Of a DNA stretch of 19,637 nt, positions 1 through 8,870 are shown piece by piece. The DNA is from Synura sp. LO234KE (lineage: Eukaryota; Sar; Synurophyceae; Synurales; Mallomonadaceae). The translations under genes and the position numbers were made by a program. The stretch spans positions 1-19,637 of the forward strand of contig VKHC01000092.1 of the NCBI GenBank assembly GCA_015143735.1, read 5' to 3'. Positions within the stretch are counted from its first letter, which is position 1. Every line of letters starts with the position of its first letter. The notes beneath the pieces are model-generated. The model did no database searches, was not told where the DNA came from, and worked only from the letters and a program-made list of their open reading frames with translations.

Positions 1-2
1 GT

Positions 3-173
3 CCACCCACAACCGAACCTGCTTCGAAATATCTCTACGAAATGACTGACAAGAGACCACAGTGCCAGGAAGAAGTGCACTCGTTAGGAGCTTCCCGGCG
101 GGCCCTGCACTCCCTCTTCGAGAAAGTCCCTAGTCATGCAGTAAGCTCACGTTACGTCAAGCGCTCCCCGTGA
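3..173 (+). CDS. possible 3'-terminal fragment of a neighbouring gene
   Basis: An open frame of 56 codons enters from the left window edge and ends at TGA 171-173. Its codon use is C/G-rich at third positions, like the exons of the RRM gene and unlike the A/T-rich sequence that follows. It contains a charged stretch (residues such as KYLYEMTDKRPQCQEE) and no domain I recognise. A candidate splice donor (GTAAGC) begins at 141, so the exon may instead end there. A short chance ORF is a real alternative. Confidence 0.25.
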   Translation, partial: PPTTEPASKYLYEMTDKRPQCQEEVHSLGASRRALHSLFEKVPSHAVSSRYVKRSP

Positions 174-1116
174 GGAATCCATTGGCCAAAGGTCTCTTGT
201 ATTTTATATGCAGTACGATTAAAGATAATTTAACGCATACCACGATGGAGGTGTGCATTCAGCATCAGGAGTCAGCCACCAACCGCCTCCAACTTCCGAT
301 TCCACAAACTTTCTACTGAAATAGCGGTTAATAGTGAAAGAAGGAACATCTAGTAGATTTGCGTAGTATATTGTGTTGCTTGATGATAGTTTTCGCTAAT
401 AAGGTTGCTTCGGCTGCTGGTACTCCTGCTATCCAAGACTAGGGGAGCTAATTTGTCCCTTGGTCAATGTTAGTTTTTTCGTGGCGTTGGAGTTACTTGA
501 CCGGGCTCCAAGGATTTAATTCGAATATTTTTTGAAGATATCTACCGGGCTTTAAGTGCTGCGAAGTATGATGTGCGCATGCTTGTAGATAGTTTTATTT
601 GACGCTTCTTGTTGGTTACGACACCAGAATTCTTCTCGGGCGAGGGCGGACTCTGCCTAGCAGCACAATCGAATGGAATTAGTAGTAGAGCAAGCATCAG
701 TTTAAGAAATTATGAAAATGCATATGCGCAAGCTAGTTGCATGACTTACTGTTTCACCCACAAGAATTGCTACTAGGCTGTAGTGCAAAAAAATCATAGT
801 CGCACCATCGATATATTACATCGAGCATTATTCGGAGCAAGCGCGAACAATAGTAGCCGTGATCCTAAGAATCCTGATGAAAATGCTCTAAAAAATTTTT
901 TGAACGTGGTGTCATTGTCGTGTGCGCAAAAAGATTTCAAAATATTAAGTTACCTGGTATGCATAATTTGATATGATTGGAGAGCTTGGGCGGGGACGCT
1001 TTGAATTATTTACAAAAGGGACTACTGTAGAGGAGGAAATCTTATGAGGTCGATACCTCCTGTCTGCTTGTGCTGTTTCGCCAAGAAAACTTTAAGAATT
1101 TAATATCTCAGCCACC
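174..1116. other. intergenic sequence, no supported gene
   Basis: A/T-leaning sequence with frequent stops in all frames. A 62-codon GTG-started frame at 783-971 has no recognisable motif and composition no different from its surroundings. I see no RNA gene and no transposon protein motif here. Confidence 0.5.
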
Positions 1117-1419
1117 GGAGAAAAAGAGAAAGTATTCTTATCCTTTTTATCTATGCCTTTCTCGACAATTCTCGTGCTCAGCCTCATGCCTTTTATATTA
1201 AATGTATCAGAGGCTTGGGCTGATGAAGTGAAGGGTAAAGTTTAAGTCAAAATCTTCTATTTTAGGCTTCCTAAAAGAAGATTTCGATTTAAACTTTACC
1301 CTTCACTTCATCAGCCAAAGCCTGTGATACTTAATATATAAGGCATGAGGCTAAGCTGGAGAATTCTCGGGAAAGGAATAGATAAAAGGATGAGAATGCT
1401 TTCTCTTTCCTCTTTCCTG
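1117..1419. repeat. long near-perfect inverted repeat (foldback hairpin)
   Basis: Two arms of about 150 nt face each other around a centre at 1268. The innermost part is a perfect 7-bp stem, TTTTAGG (1260-1266) and CCTAAAA (1270-1276), with loop CTT. Further out, long blocks match exactly, for example CTGATGAAGTGAAGGGTAAA at 1219-1238 against its complement around 1298-1317, and CAGGCTT/GCCTCATGCC-type blocks beyond. Most arm differences are single substitutions or 1-2 nt bulges, and several would be G:U pairs in RNA. Pairing fades in a purine-rich stretch near 1117-1130 and its pyrimidine-rich partner near 1401-1416. No protein is encoded and no clear target-site duplication flanks it. It could be a MITE or foldback element, or a locus giving long hairpin RNA. 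It lies about 400 nt upstream of the RRM gene start. Confidence 0.9.
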
Positions 1420-1810
1420 AAAACGACGAATTCAATACTGGAAAGTTTGCAGCATTCAATACAATTCTCCATGGTTCATTTTGAGGTTTATTTCTCTGCT
1501 GTGGCTTAGGCTGAAGTTGGGAACTTCATATTTTCTTCACTTTTATGGTTTATTGGTTTCGTCTTTTTAACTTTCAGCTTTTTGAATAAATTCATATTTA
1601 TATGGCAGATTCATTAAGTACGACGTGTTCTCGCTCTCTGCGGATTGAAAGGTCAAGAATTCTCATTAAATTTAGTGTAAGGGCTTCAAATTGTATAGCA
1701 TTTGATCATTTCTGTTATGTTTTAATAATTCTGTTGTTTTATTTCTAAGGGGGGGAGGCGCTTGAAGTCCAATCATTGACTATATCTCAAGGTCGCCGTT
1801 GCCCTTCGTA
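1420..1810 (+). other. upstream region of the RRM gene
   Basis: A/T-rich sequence between the hairpin and the first ATG of the RRM gene. It should contain the promoter and 5' leader, but I cannot place a TATA box or start site with confidence. A G-rich run (GGGGGGGAGG, 1749-1758) precedes the first coding exon. The frame of the gene is closed by TGA at 1763-1765, so translation cannot begin farther upstream without another exon. Confidence 0.3.
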
Positions 1811-4800
1811 ATGCTCGAAGAATTGCTTGACGAAGATAACTCGGCTTTAGAGTTCGACCGAATGGCCGAACCAGATTTCCGGGGGATAACTGGCCGTGAC
1901 CGTGTGATGGACACCAGCGGCGCGCCTTCTAACTTAATTATCAATTATTTGCCATTAGATATCGATTCCATCGATTTGAAGGTCAGTTTACGACCTATCC
2001 CTTTAACAAAGTCATATTAGGTATGGGGGATAACCCTTCGAAATTGTATAATACGATGATTCGTCGATAAACGCGCTCACTATAACATCACGTACCAGTC
2101 ATTCTTCCCCGCTTTGAGTAGAGTGGGACAGCCTCTCTGTAACCGCCGCGCTTACTCTTCCTTCGTATATCTACCGCCCATTACGAGTACCTCTACTTCT
2201 CCCTCGCTGTCCGTCGCAAGTCCATGCATACGCCCTAAGCACTCTTCCATACTTCTCGTGGCACGTTTCGACTTCCAATACCTTGCTCTCCTATTTATCA
2301 GGCCTCTCCAACGTTCTACTAGACAGAGAATATGATCAATAAGTAGCCGATTGTTTACGTATTAAATAAGGAGTCCATCGTTTACCTTTGAAATGTGTGA
2401 CATGTGGATGTACCAGACGTATTCGTTGTTCAATGAGTAGTCCATCGTTCAAGCATGAAATGACATTCCTTGTCGTCCAGTGTGAAAATACACATTTGTA
2501 TTGATAAAGTGGTACTTTTATGTGTGGTGCGATACTTCCTCCCTGTGAATAATGGTTCTTTATCTCTACTTCAATCGTCGTGTTATTTACTCCTGATATA
2601 TTCAGCATGTACGATTTTCTTTCAGTTACACCTTTACAGACATGCATATACTCGGGTCGCACATGTACACATGTACACATACTTGTACGTATTTGTACAC
2701 ACATTCGAATCGCAAGTGTACGTATTTGTACACACTTGATCCTGTGTTGATACGGGCGCAACGTACACTAGAGTCGAGCCGTTTAGCCTCGACCGTGTCA
2801 TGGAGTTTAGAGCTATTTTTGTTCTCACTATAACACTAATTCGCTCGATAACACCAACCCGCCTATGTACTAAAATTTGTGTTTAACAACACTTCACTCC
2901 CGCTTTAGATCCTCTTTCAGCCCTACGGGACTGTGCTGCACTCCCACGTCGTCATCGACCAAGTATCGAAGTTCAGCAAAGGCTACGGTTTCGTTCTCTA
3001 TTCCAACCATGAGGAGGCGCGACACGCAATAAGCGAACTAAATGGACTTAACATACGAGATAAGGTCCTTAAGGTTAGCTTTGCGCGGCCTGCGTCTGAA
3101 GACATTCAGGACTCCAAAATCCACGTCAGTAACATCCCCCCGTCTCTCGACGAAGAAACGCTAATCTCCGTTTTTAAGTCGGTAAGTTGCATAGGGATAA
3201 AGTTCTCTTTATGGCAGTGGGCGCTTCACTGTTACACTACCGCTGTACCCTCTATTTGTCGTGCAGTTCGGCGCGATCATCGAATGCAACGTTTTGAAAG
3301 GAAATCGCGGCGTGGCCTTCATCCAGTTTTACAACCGGACAGAGGCTGAGAATGGTAAGATAGACGCTGGGAGGGAAGTTGATTGACGGTTTGGGTGGTG
3401 GGTTGGTAGTGCCTTGTCGAATTCGTGTTGCGGCTAATTAATCGATTTCCTGTTATCATTCCTCGACAGCCATCAGCGTGATGAATGGAAAGCTTCTTCG
3501 AGGAATGAAGACTCCTTTGGCTGTGAGAATCGCGGATAAGAAGAGAGCGAAACAAATCAACAACCGCATCGCCGAGAAGAACCCCGCGCTGTTCCAGAAG
3601 ATCGTGGCCGAAGCAAGAATCCCGGCGATCCACAGCAGCAGCGGGTTAGTTCACCACGCGATGGGAAATGACCGAAGCAGGAGAGGATATCCGCAACCGC
3701 AGGTCAGAGGACCAAGACCCAGGAGCTCAGGGTTGCATATGGAAGGCGCGACGTATCCCTATTCAATCAATGCGGGCGTGTATGCAAACCCCATCTCCCA
3801 GTCGTACGCCTCGCCCCACCCTCCTCGCGATCATGAGCTTAGACAGAGAGAGCAGCTCCACCATTTTTCCAACGATCAAATGTATTCAAGTTCTCGGTCA
3901 GGGCCAGGGTCATTTCGACAACAACACCCGATGCGCTACCAGCGACAGCAGGACATCAGTTACCCCGATGATTCCTTTGTGTTGGACAAGCCGGTGAGGG
4001 AGATCTACACAGACTTGAATCCCACAGCGCCGGAGTTTGTTCCAAAGTCTCTTTTAAATGACCCACTTCCTGTGGAGTCTGCGGTGTTATCTCCTTCAGT
4101 GACAGGCAGAGAGTTGTTAACAGCAAGTCCTTCGCCGAGCAGTGCTCACGATGTTCCAGTGCCATCGGCACCTCAGAATGCAGAAGACCTTCAAGAATCG
4201 ATTCCTGCAGATACTGAAGTATTGGAGTACAGTCTGTTTGGTAATACAACATTTGTTCCATTGGTTGGTAGGAGGACGATGGCGGCTGAGGGCTCTACAT
4301 ACCCCTTCTTTGGAAACCTGAAGAGCGCGTGGCCGGTAGAGAACACGAGCACTAGCGCAGTGCCCGATGTCCCGCCCGGCTACTCGAAGTCCCCCGTCCC
4401 CACTGACAGTGGCGACTGTACAGAAGCGTTGGATTCATCCAGGGGGCTGAGCCAGGGTCGCCATGCTCCACTCAGCGTGACTCCCCCACCGCCAGGCTTT
4501 CGTCCCCATGCTCGACCCAGCGCTCCCCGTTTGTCCGGCCGAAGTCCTGTGTTGATCGTCTCGGGTTTGCCGTTACAATTTACCGACGAGATGCTCATGT
4601 CATTGGTGACAGCCCATTCAGCCGTATATGAAGTCAGAATAGACTTTCGCTATCCGTTTCATGCAGGTAAGATGAAAGGAGGTGATAAGCAGTCATGGTA
4701 CATTCATGAGGTTTGTGATGAACGTTTGTCCGTGCACACGGAGTGGCTCCTTATTCCGATACGATGCTGGCGTTACGACCTAATGGTTTCCACTTTTTCT

Positions 4801-5174
4801 GATTTTGCCCTGCACGTGGAATAGATGTGACCTTGTTTATATATGGTAAAAAAGTCTTTTATTATATTACTATTATATTATTTTTTATATTATTCTGTTC
4901 TACCAATGAGTATACATTTTGGTTTCGATTGATGTGTTGGTGTACCTATGTGTGTACAGATCGTGGATGGTCGGCTAGGGTAGTTTGCCGTACTGTGCAA
5001 GGAGCTCACCACATTGTTAGCCGACTTGAAGGGAAATACCTACTTGACAGTTGTGTTCCCCTCGAGGTGCGTAGTACTCGTCATGATAACGTCTCAAGAG
5101 GAGAGATTTCTCCTCGTAATATTTCTTATCCTCTTCTTGACAATCATGTACCTATGCAGTTTCGGGAGCTTTGA
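1811..5174 (+). CDS. ELAV/Hu-like RNA-binding protein, three RRMs, five exons
   Basis: Five exons, 1811-1981, 2909-3181, 3267-3354, 3470-4666 and 4960-5174, join into a 647-residue frame. Introns start GTCAGT, GTAAGT, GTAAGA and GTAAGA and all end in AG; the phases agree across every junction. RRM1 has RNP2 LIINYL (residues 42-47) and RNP1 KGYGFVLY (81-88), and is split by intron 1 between its RNP motifs. RRM2 has IHVSNI (128-133) and RGVAFIQF (162-169). The close RRM1-RRM2 spacing and wording resemble ELAV/Hu proteins, which bind AU-rich mRNA; the target here is inferred. Residues of about 215-535 are Pro/Ser-rich and probably disordered. A third, weak RRM starts with LIVSGL near 539 and continues into exon 5, where RNP1 is degenerate (GWSARVVC). 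ATG 1811 is the first Met after an in-frame stop at 1763. No inactivating lesion is seen. Gene symbol unknown. Confidence 0.88.
2335..2450 (+). repeat. three diverged short repeats in intron 1
   Basis: The exact 11-mer AGTCCATCGTT occurs at 2372-2382 and 2439-2449, each preceded by an AATAAGG/CAATGAGT-like stretch and followed by a TGAAATG-like stretch. A weaker third copy (TCAATAAGTAGCCGATTGTTT) begins near 2337. They look like remnants of a small interspersed repeat. No function is evident. Confidence 0.5.
2671..2735 (+). repeat. alternating purine-pyrimidine GTACAC tandem repeats in intron 1
   Basis: The tract begins with two copies of ACATGTAC followed by ACAT, a strictly alternating purine-pyrimidine run. 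An exact 18-mer, GTACGTATTTGTACACAC, then occurs twice, at 2685-2702 and 2718-2735, 33 nt apart. The density of short palindromes (ACATGT, GTAC) is why small ORFs appear on both strands here; they are artefacts of the repeat. Confidence 0.75.
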
Positions 5175-5301
5175 GGCGAGGTTAATTGGTTTCGATAGTT
5201 ACTTTGGCTTATTCAAAGTATGAAGAGGTTGGTTGGTTGGTCCAAATGTTCGAGTGCTCGAGTGAAATCTGCACATGCTTGGCAGGGAGAAATCAGCACT
5301 T

Positions 5302-5307
5302 AATAAA
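5302..5307 (+). terminator. candidate polyadenylation signal of the RRM gene
   Basis: A canonical AATAAA hexamer within an A-rich run lies about 130 nt after the RRM stop codon. The distance is plausible for a 3' UTR, but the hexamer is common by chance in A/T-rich DNA. Confidence 0.35.
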
Positions 5308-5796
5308 AAAATGAATTCGATATCGGAATGATGGGGAGGCCGGTGTGCCAGGACGCCGTAAACGTGTCCTGATGGTAGTCCGTGCCCCCGTCCACATGGC
5401 ATCGAAGGTTTTGTTGCCCTGTGGTGAAGAGGGGACAAAAATGATGAGGTAAATTTATTCTATAGGTAGGCTTTCAGTGTGGTGGGATTATGCCACTTCG
5501 GTTCCATTCTCGTCCCCTCTTCCATCCTGTGGCGGTTAACTAAAGTAGTTGAATGGAGTAAGGTCAATTAACGAAGTATTTATCGATCAAGCTATCCTTC
5601 TGGCTGGTAAAACAATATGGAAATTCTTGTCTCCGAATTATTTTAGATAAATATCTAGTAAATAGTCTCTTGGAATATCCAGTAGTTATATATTACGAAG
5701 TGAAATGAAATGAATGTAAAGTCAGACGGAGGGTCAAGACAGCATCATTACAAAACTTAGTAAATAACTATCCCCTATGTACCCAACAATGGCTAG
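5308..5796. other. intergenic spacer between the RRM gene and the LINE
   Basis: A/T-leaning, with no coding frame of note. A sharp rise in GC and coding-like composition starts at about 5797-5830 and marks the LINE 5' junction. I find no target-site duplication. Confidence 0.4.
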
Positions 5797-7100
5797 TCCC
5801 GTGACCGAGTAGTTCGGACATCCTCCCTGTCCCTACCCGTCGAGCTCTATCGCCCGAACGGGTCTTGTGGCCTCCAATTTGCATGTGCAGTTCTTCTCGA
5901 ACACGACTCCTGGCACCCTGACCCCCACTCCTCTGGGTATTTTGACTCCCCTGGAAGGAAGATCTTGCTCTACCACACGCTCGAACAGTGGGTGAAGGCC
6001 TCTGGCATTCCTCCAGACACGCTCATCAAGATCCGCGGAACCCTGGCCTGGATGGACAAAGCGTCTTTAGGTATGCTTCCCTCTCGCTTCTGGTTCTCCA
6101 ATGTTGACGTCCACCGAGTCCTCCGCTCCTATCACCGCTCGGTGTCCATCTGGAGCCAACCTCCGGGTCCCGAGTGGTCTGACTGGCTTGTTCTGGATTG
6201 CTCCACCGATGTTAGCGGTATCGCATCCCGCGCAACTTATGCCCAACTCCTCGACTACTTTCGACCCTCCCGACTACATGGTGCGCTGACAGGAGCGCAC
6301 TATTCTCCGTGGCGCGCTCCGGGAGAACTGAGTACAGCACTCCCTGACGCCCTTCGGGGTCTCCTTTTGGAAACTATGCCTGGTCTTTGCTCAACCACCC
6401 TCGGCTGTCCTACCACTGCTGCCATTTACAGTGGCATGGCTGGAGTGTCTATACTTTCGCGTTCCCGGGTTCCGGTCCTCGTTTCGCCCTCGGTCTCGGC
6501 CCAGGGTTCCGATCCTCCCGCTCCGTCCCAGGAAGTCCCTTTTTCTCAGCATTCCTCCCTTATGGATGAGGCTCCCATGGAGCTGACCATCGTGGAGGAC
6601 TCCCTATTACCTTCTCAAGCCTCGCTTGTCGTCCCAGCCCTGGTCCCCCACGGTAGCTTGCTCGGCGTGCCAGGCCGGCAGCTCACGCTGGCGGACTTTC
6701 CGCCCTCCAGCTCTCCCGAAAGCATCGAGTCCTCCATAGGCGAACCGTACCAGCTTCGCTTTCATCCTGTCTCTGCTTCGGATGATCTCACCCTAGGTCC
6801 TTGTGCACCCAGTGGTATCTGGCCGTCTGCCTTGGCCCGCAAGCGTACCAGTCCCTAATGGCACTCCGCCCTTCTGACCTCGGATCACTTGGGCTACCCT
6901 GTTCATGGGTATTATCACACCCTTCGTTTCACGGGCGGCACCTTCTCAGTTCTCACCGCCCTTCTTGCAACCGTCAATCATGGGCTGGACACGGTATTGA
7001 CGTTTTGGAAGCGGGCAGAACTTTACCTCACTTAGACGTGGGCAGCACCGGACTGCTTCCTTCCGGAGGACGTTACTATCCACAACTCCCACTGCCTTGG
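5797..7100 (+). pseudogene. N-terminal region of the LINE polyprotein, unrecognised
   Basis: A single frame is open from 5797 to about 7100 apart from two stops, TAA at 6856-6858 and TAG at 7033-7035. Coding-like codon use continues across both. The first 200 residues are rich in Trp, Leu and His (for example EQWVKASGIPP, GPEWSDWLVLDC). After that comes a Pro/Ser-rich, probably disordered segment. No CCHC knuckles and no RRM-like ORF1 domain can be seen. There is no in-frame ATG before 6052, in keeping with 5' truncation. The reading passes into the endonuclease frame near a run of eight Gs at 7099-7106. Its role is unknown; the position in front of the endonuclease suggests a nucleic-acid-binding or structural part. 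Confidence 0.6.
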
Positions 7101-7106
7101 GGGGGG

Positions 7107-8505
7107 CACGACGTCGGTCCCTCGCCACGGTCTCGGGTCTCGCTCTACCGTATACTCCCAGTCTCCTGGAGATTTTTCAGCGCCTTTGTTCTCAAACCAT
7201 CCATCCTGTACTGTATTACATTCTGGCTGGGGCATACTCCGGTCCTTTGCAAGTCATCGACCCAGTTTCCTCCACGACCACGTGGTACCAAGTAGCCAAT
7301 CATAGCTCCCTCCTAAAGACGTTTCCCCGCAATCCGTTCCTGACATTAATTGATGCCCGAGGTGCGGTACACGGCACGACAGCACCCACCATAGGTCACT
7401 CGTCTCCTACGCTGCCTCTCTCGGACTCCCTTACCCAGTTTTATCCTCCGGCTCCATCGCCATCCAAACCTGATATCGATCGAGAATCCTTCGGGTCCAC
7501 AGCTCTCCGTGACTTCCTTCACAGCCATCCAGATGCGTTTGAGCTTTCCCATCACGGCGACCCTGGACTACCCGATGACTTTCGTGTCGTCTACTACAAT
7601 ATCAATGGCCTCGACGGGTTCAAACACGCAGAACTCCTCGCGTTTATGTCTTTGGCCAACGTAAATTGCCTAGTACTCATCGATGCGCGCGTCTTCTAAC
7701 TCATCGATGCGCGCGTCTCTAAAGTCGATGCGCGCGTCTCCAAAGTCAACAGCCATCACTATCTCCGCGAAACCCGCACCGAACTTGGTCCGGGTGCTGT
7801 CTGTCTGGTGTCCTCCCCATCCTCTACCGATGGTCAGGACAGCATCAAGATCGGGGGCAACGTCATCATCCTCAACGACCGCTGGGGCCCCTCCCTCGTT
7901 CACTTTAAATCTGACCCCTCTGGGCTCTGCGTTGCAGACGAAGCTGTTCTGAAATCCTCTCATGGTCGTCTTCAGATTATTGCCACGTACTGGCCCTTTC
8001 CATCCGGTTTCCCACTCGATGACACGGACGGTCGTCTCCGGCAAGGTCTGTTTCACCGCCTGGCCGTTCATCTGAAGTCCGTCAAATCCAACGAAACGCC
8101 ATTGACCTACGTGCAACTTACCATTCAGCACTGGATGCATCGACATATGGCCACGCCCGGACATCACTCTATTTGTGGGGGGGACTTCAACTGCTGCTGG
8201 AATGGCCGTCCTGACGGGGTCGGCTACTCTGCCCCTCTTCGTGACTAGACAGAGGCAGTGGGGTGTCGGTCCCGCCGCTCCGACCTTACCCCGGACCCTG
8301 AGGCGTTCATCACCCTACCCTCCACTAACCTCCTGGGTGGCACCGAGATCGACCATATTCTGCACATCAGCCCGACTATGGTTCTCTCTCAATACGACAC
8401 CGGTGCCGGTGGTCTCTGGATTGGGATGTCGGACCACCAGCCGGTCTTAGCGTCCTATATAGTGGCATCGTTGCCCCAGGGTCCCGTCCACGCTTTACCA
8501 ATGTC
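7107..8505 (+). pseudogene. LINE AP-like endonuclease domain, broken by two stops
   Basis: All diagnostic steps of an APE-type endonuclease sit in one frame: YYNINGL with the metal-site Asn near 7598, the VNCLVLIDAR strand where the family has its ...(Q)ET/DTR motif (about 7664-7690), IATYWPF (about 7976), ICGGDFN (8171-8191), GTEIDHIL (8339) and SDHQP (from 8429). These are the N, D-x-N and S-D-H catalytic landmarks. The enzyme would nick target DNA for target-primed reverse transcription. The frame is interrupted by TAA at 7697-7699, inside a tandem repeat, and TAG at 8246-8248. The glutamate expected in the ETR motif appears as Asp (DAR), so one metal ligand may be altered. Coding changes frame near 8505. 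Confidence 0.85.
7676..7744 (+). repeat. three-copy tandem repeat inside the endonuclease
   Basis: Units of 24, 24 and 21 nt share the core TCGATGCGCGCGTCT. Each encodes a version of (LI)DARV-SK. Unit 1 (7676-7699) ends in TAA where units 2 and 3 read AAA, so the premature stop lies in the repeat. All units are multiples of three, so the rest of the endonuclease stays in frame. Two of the three copies are probably expansion of a single ancestral motif. Confidence 0.85.
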
Positions 8506-8870
8506 TTTAGTCAGGCGCGCTCCCTCCATCTCAGTCGCTTTCGTCCCTCGACCAAGCAACGTCGTGAATATCAGGCCGGCCTCGACGCCTCCTCGGTCCG
8601 TCTGGACGGCCCGCCTCCATCTCTAGCGCAAGCGGAAGCTCAACTTCACCATCTGATGACCATATCTCTTGACTCGTCCCCTCCCCTCAAGAAATGGAAG
8701 GTTCGAAACAAATACAAGGAACATTGGAGTCCCACTTACGCTGCTCTTCAAGCCCAGCTCCTGCTGGCGATGATTCGAATCCAGCGTCATTTGGGCGTTC
8801 TCCCTCTTCCCTCGCGTTCCTCCCCGTGGTCCACCCTTCTCGAGATCCAACGGGGTATTGCTGATACAAC
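8506..8870 (+). pseudogene. linker between LINE endonuclease and RT
   Basis: After a frameshift near 8505 the coding trace continues in a second frame through residues such as SLHLSRFRPSTKQRREY (from about 8520) and KKWKVRNKYKEHW (from about 8692). It then moves to the RT frame near 8870. The TAG at 8624-8626 closes only the abandoned endonuclease frame. This region has no catalytic motif; basic, Gln- and Leu-rich linkers are normal here in LINEs. Confidence 0.6.

Noticed and set aside
783-971. 62-codon frame with GTG start
   Set aside because: No motif, A/T composition equal to its surroundings, and a non-ATG start.
2336-2833. Several overlapping frames on both strands
   Set aside because: They lie within intron 1 and are produced by repetitive GTACAC and ACATGT sequence that reads openly in both directions.
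7670-8167. 165-codon minus-strand frame opposite the endonuclease
   Set aside because: It is the antisense shadow of the plus-strand endonuclease; its repeated DARID text is the tandem repeat read backwards.
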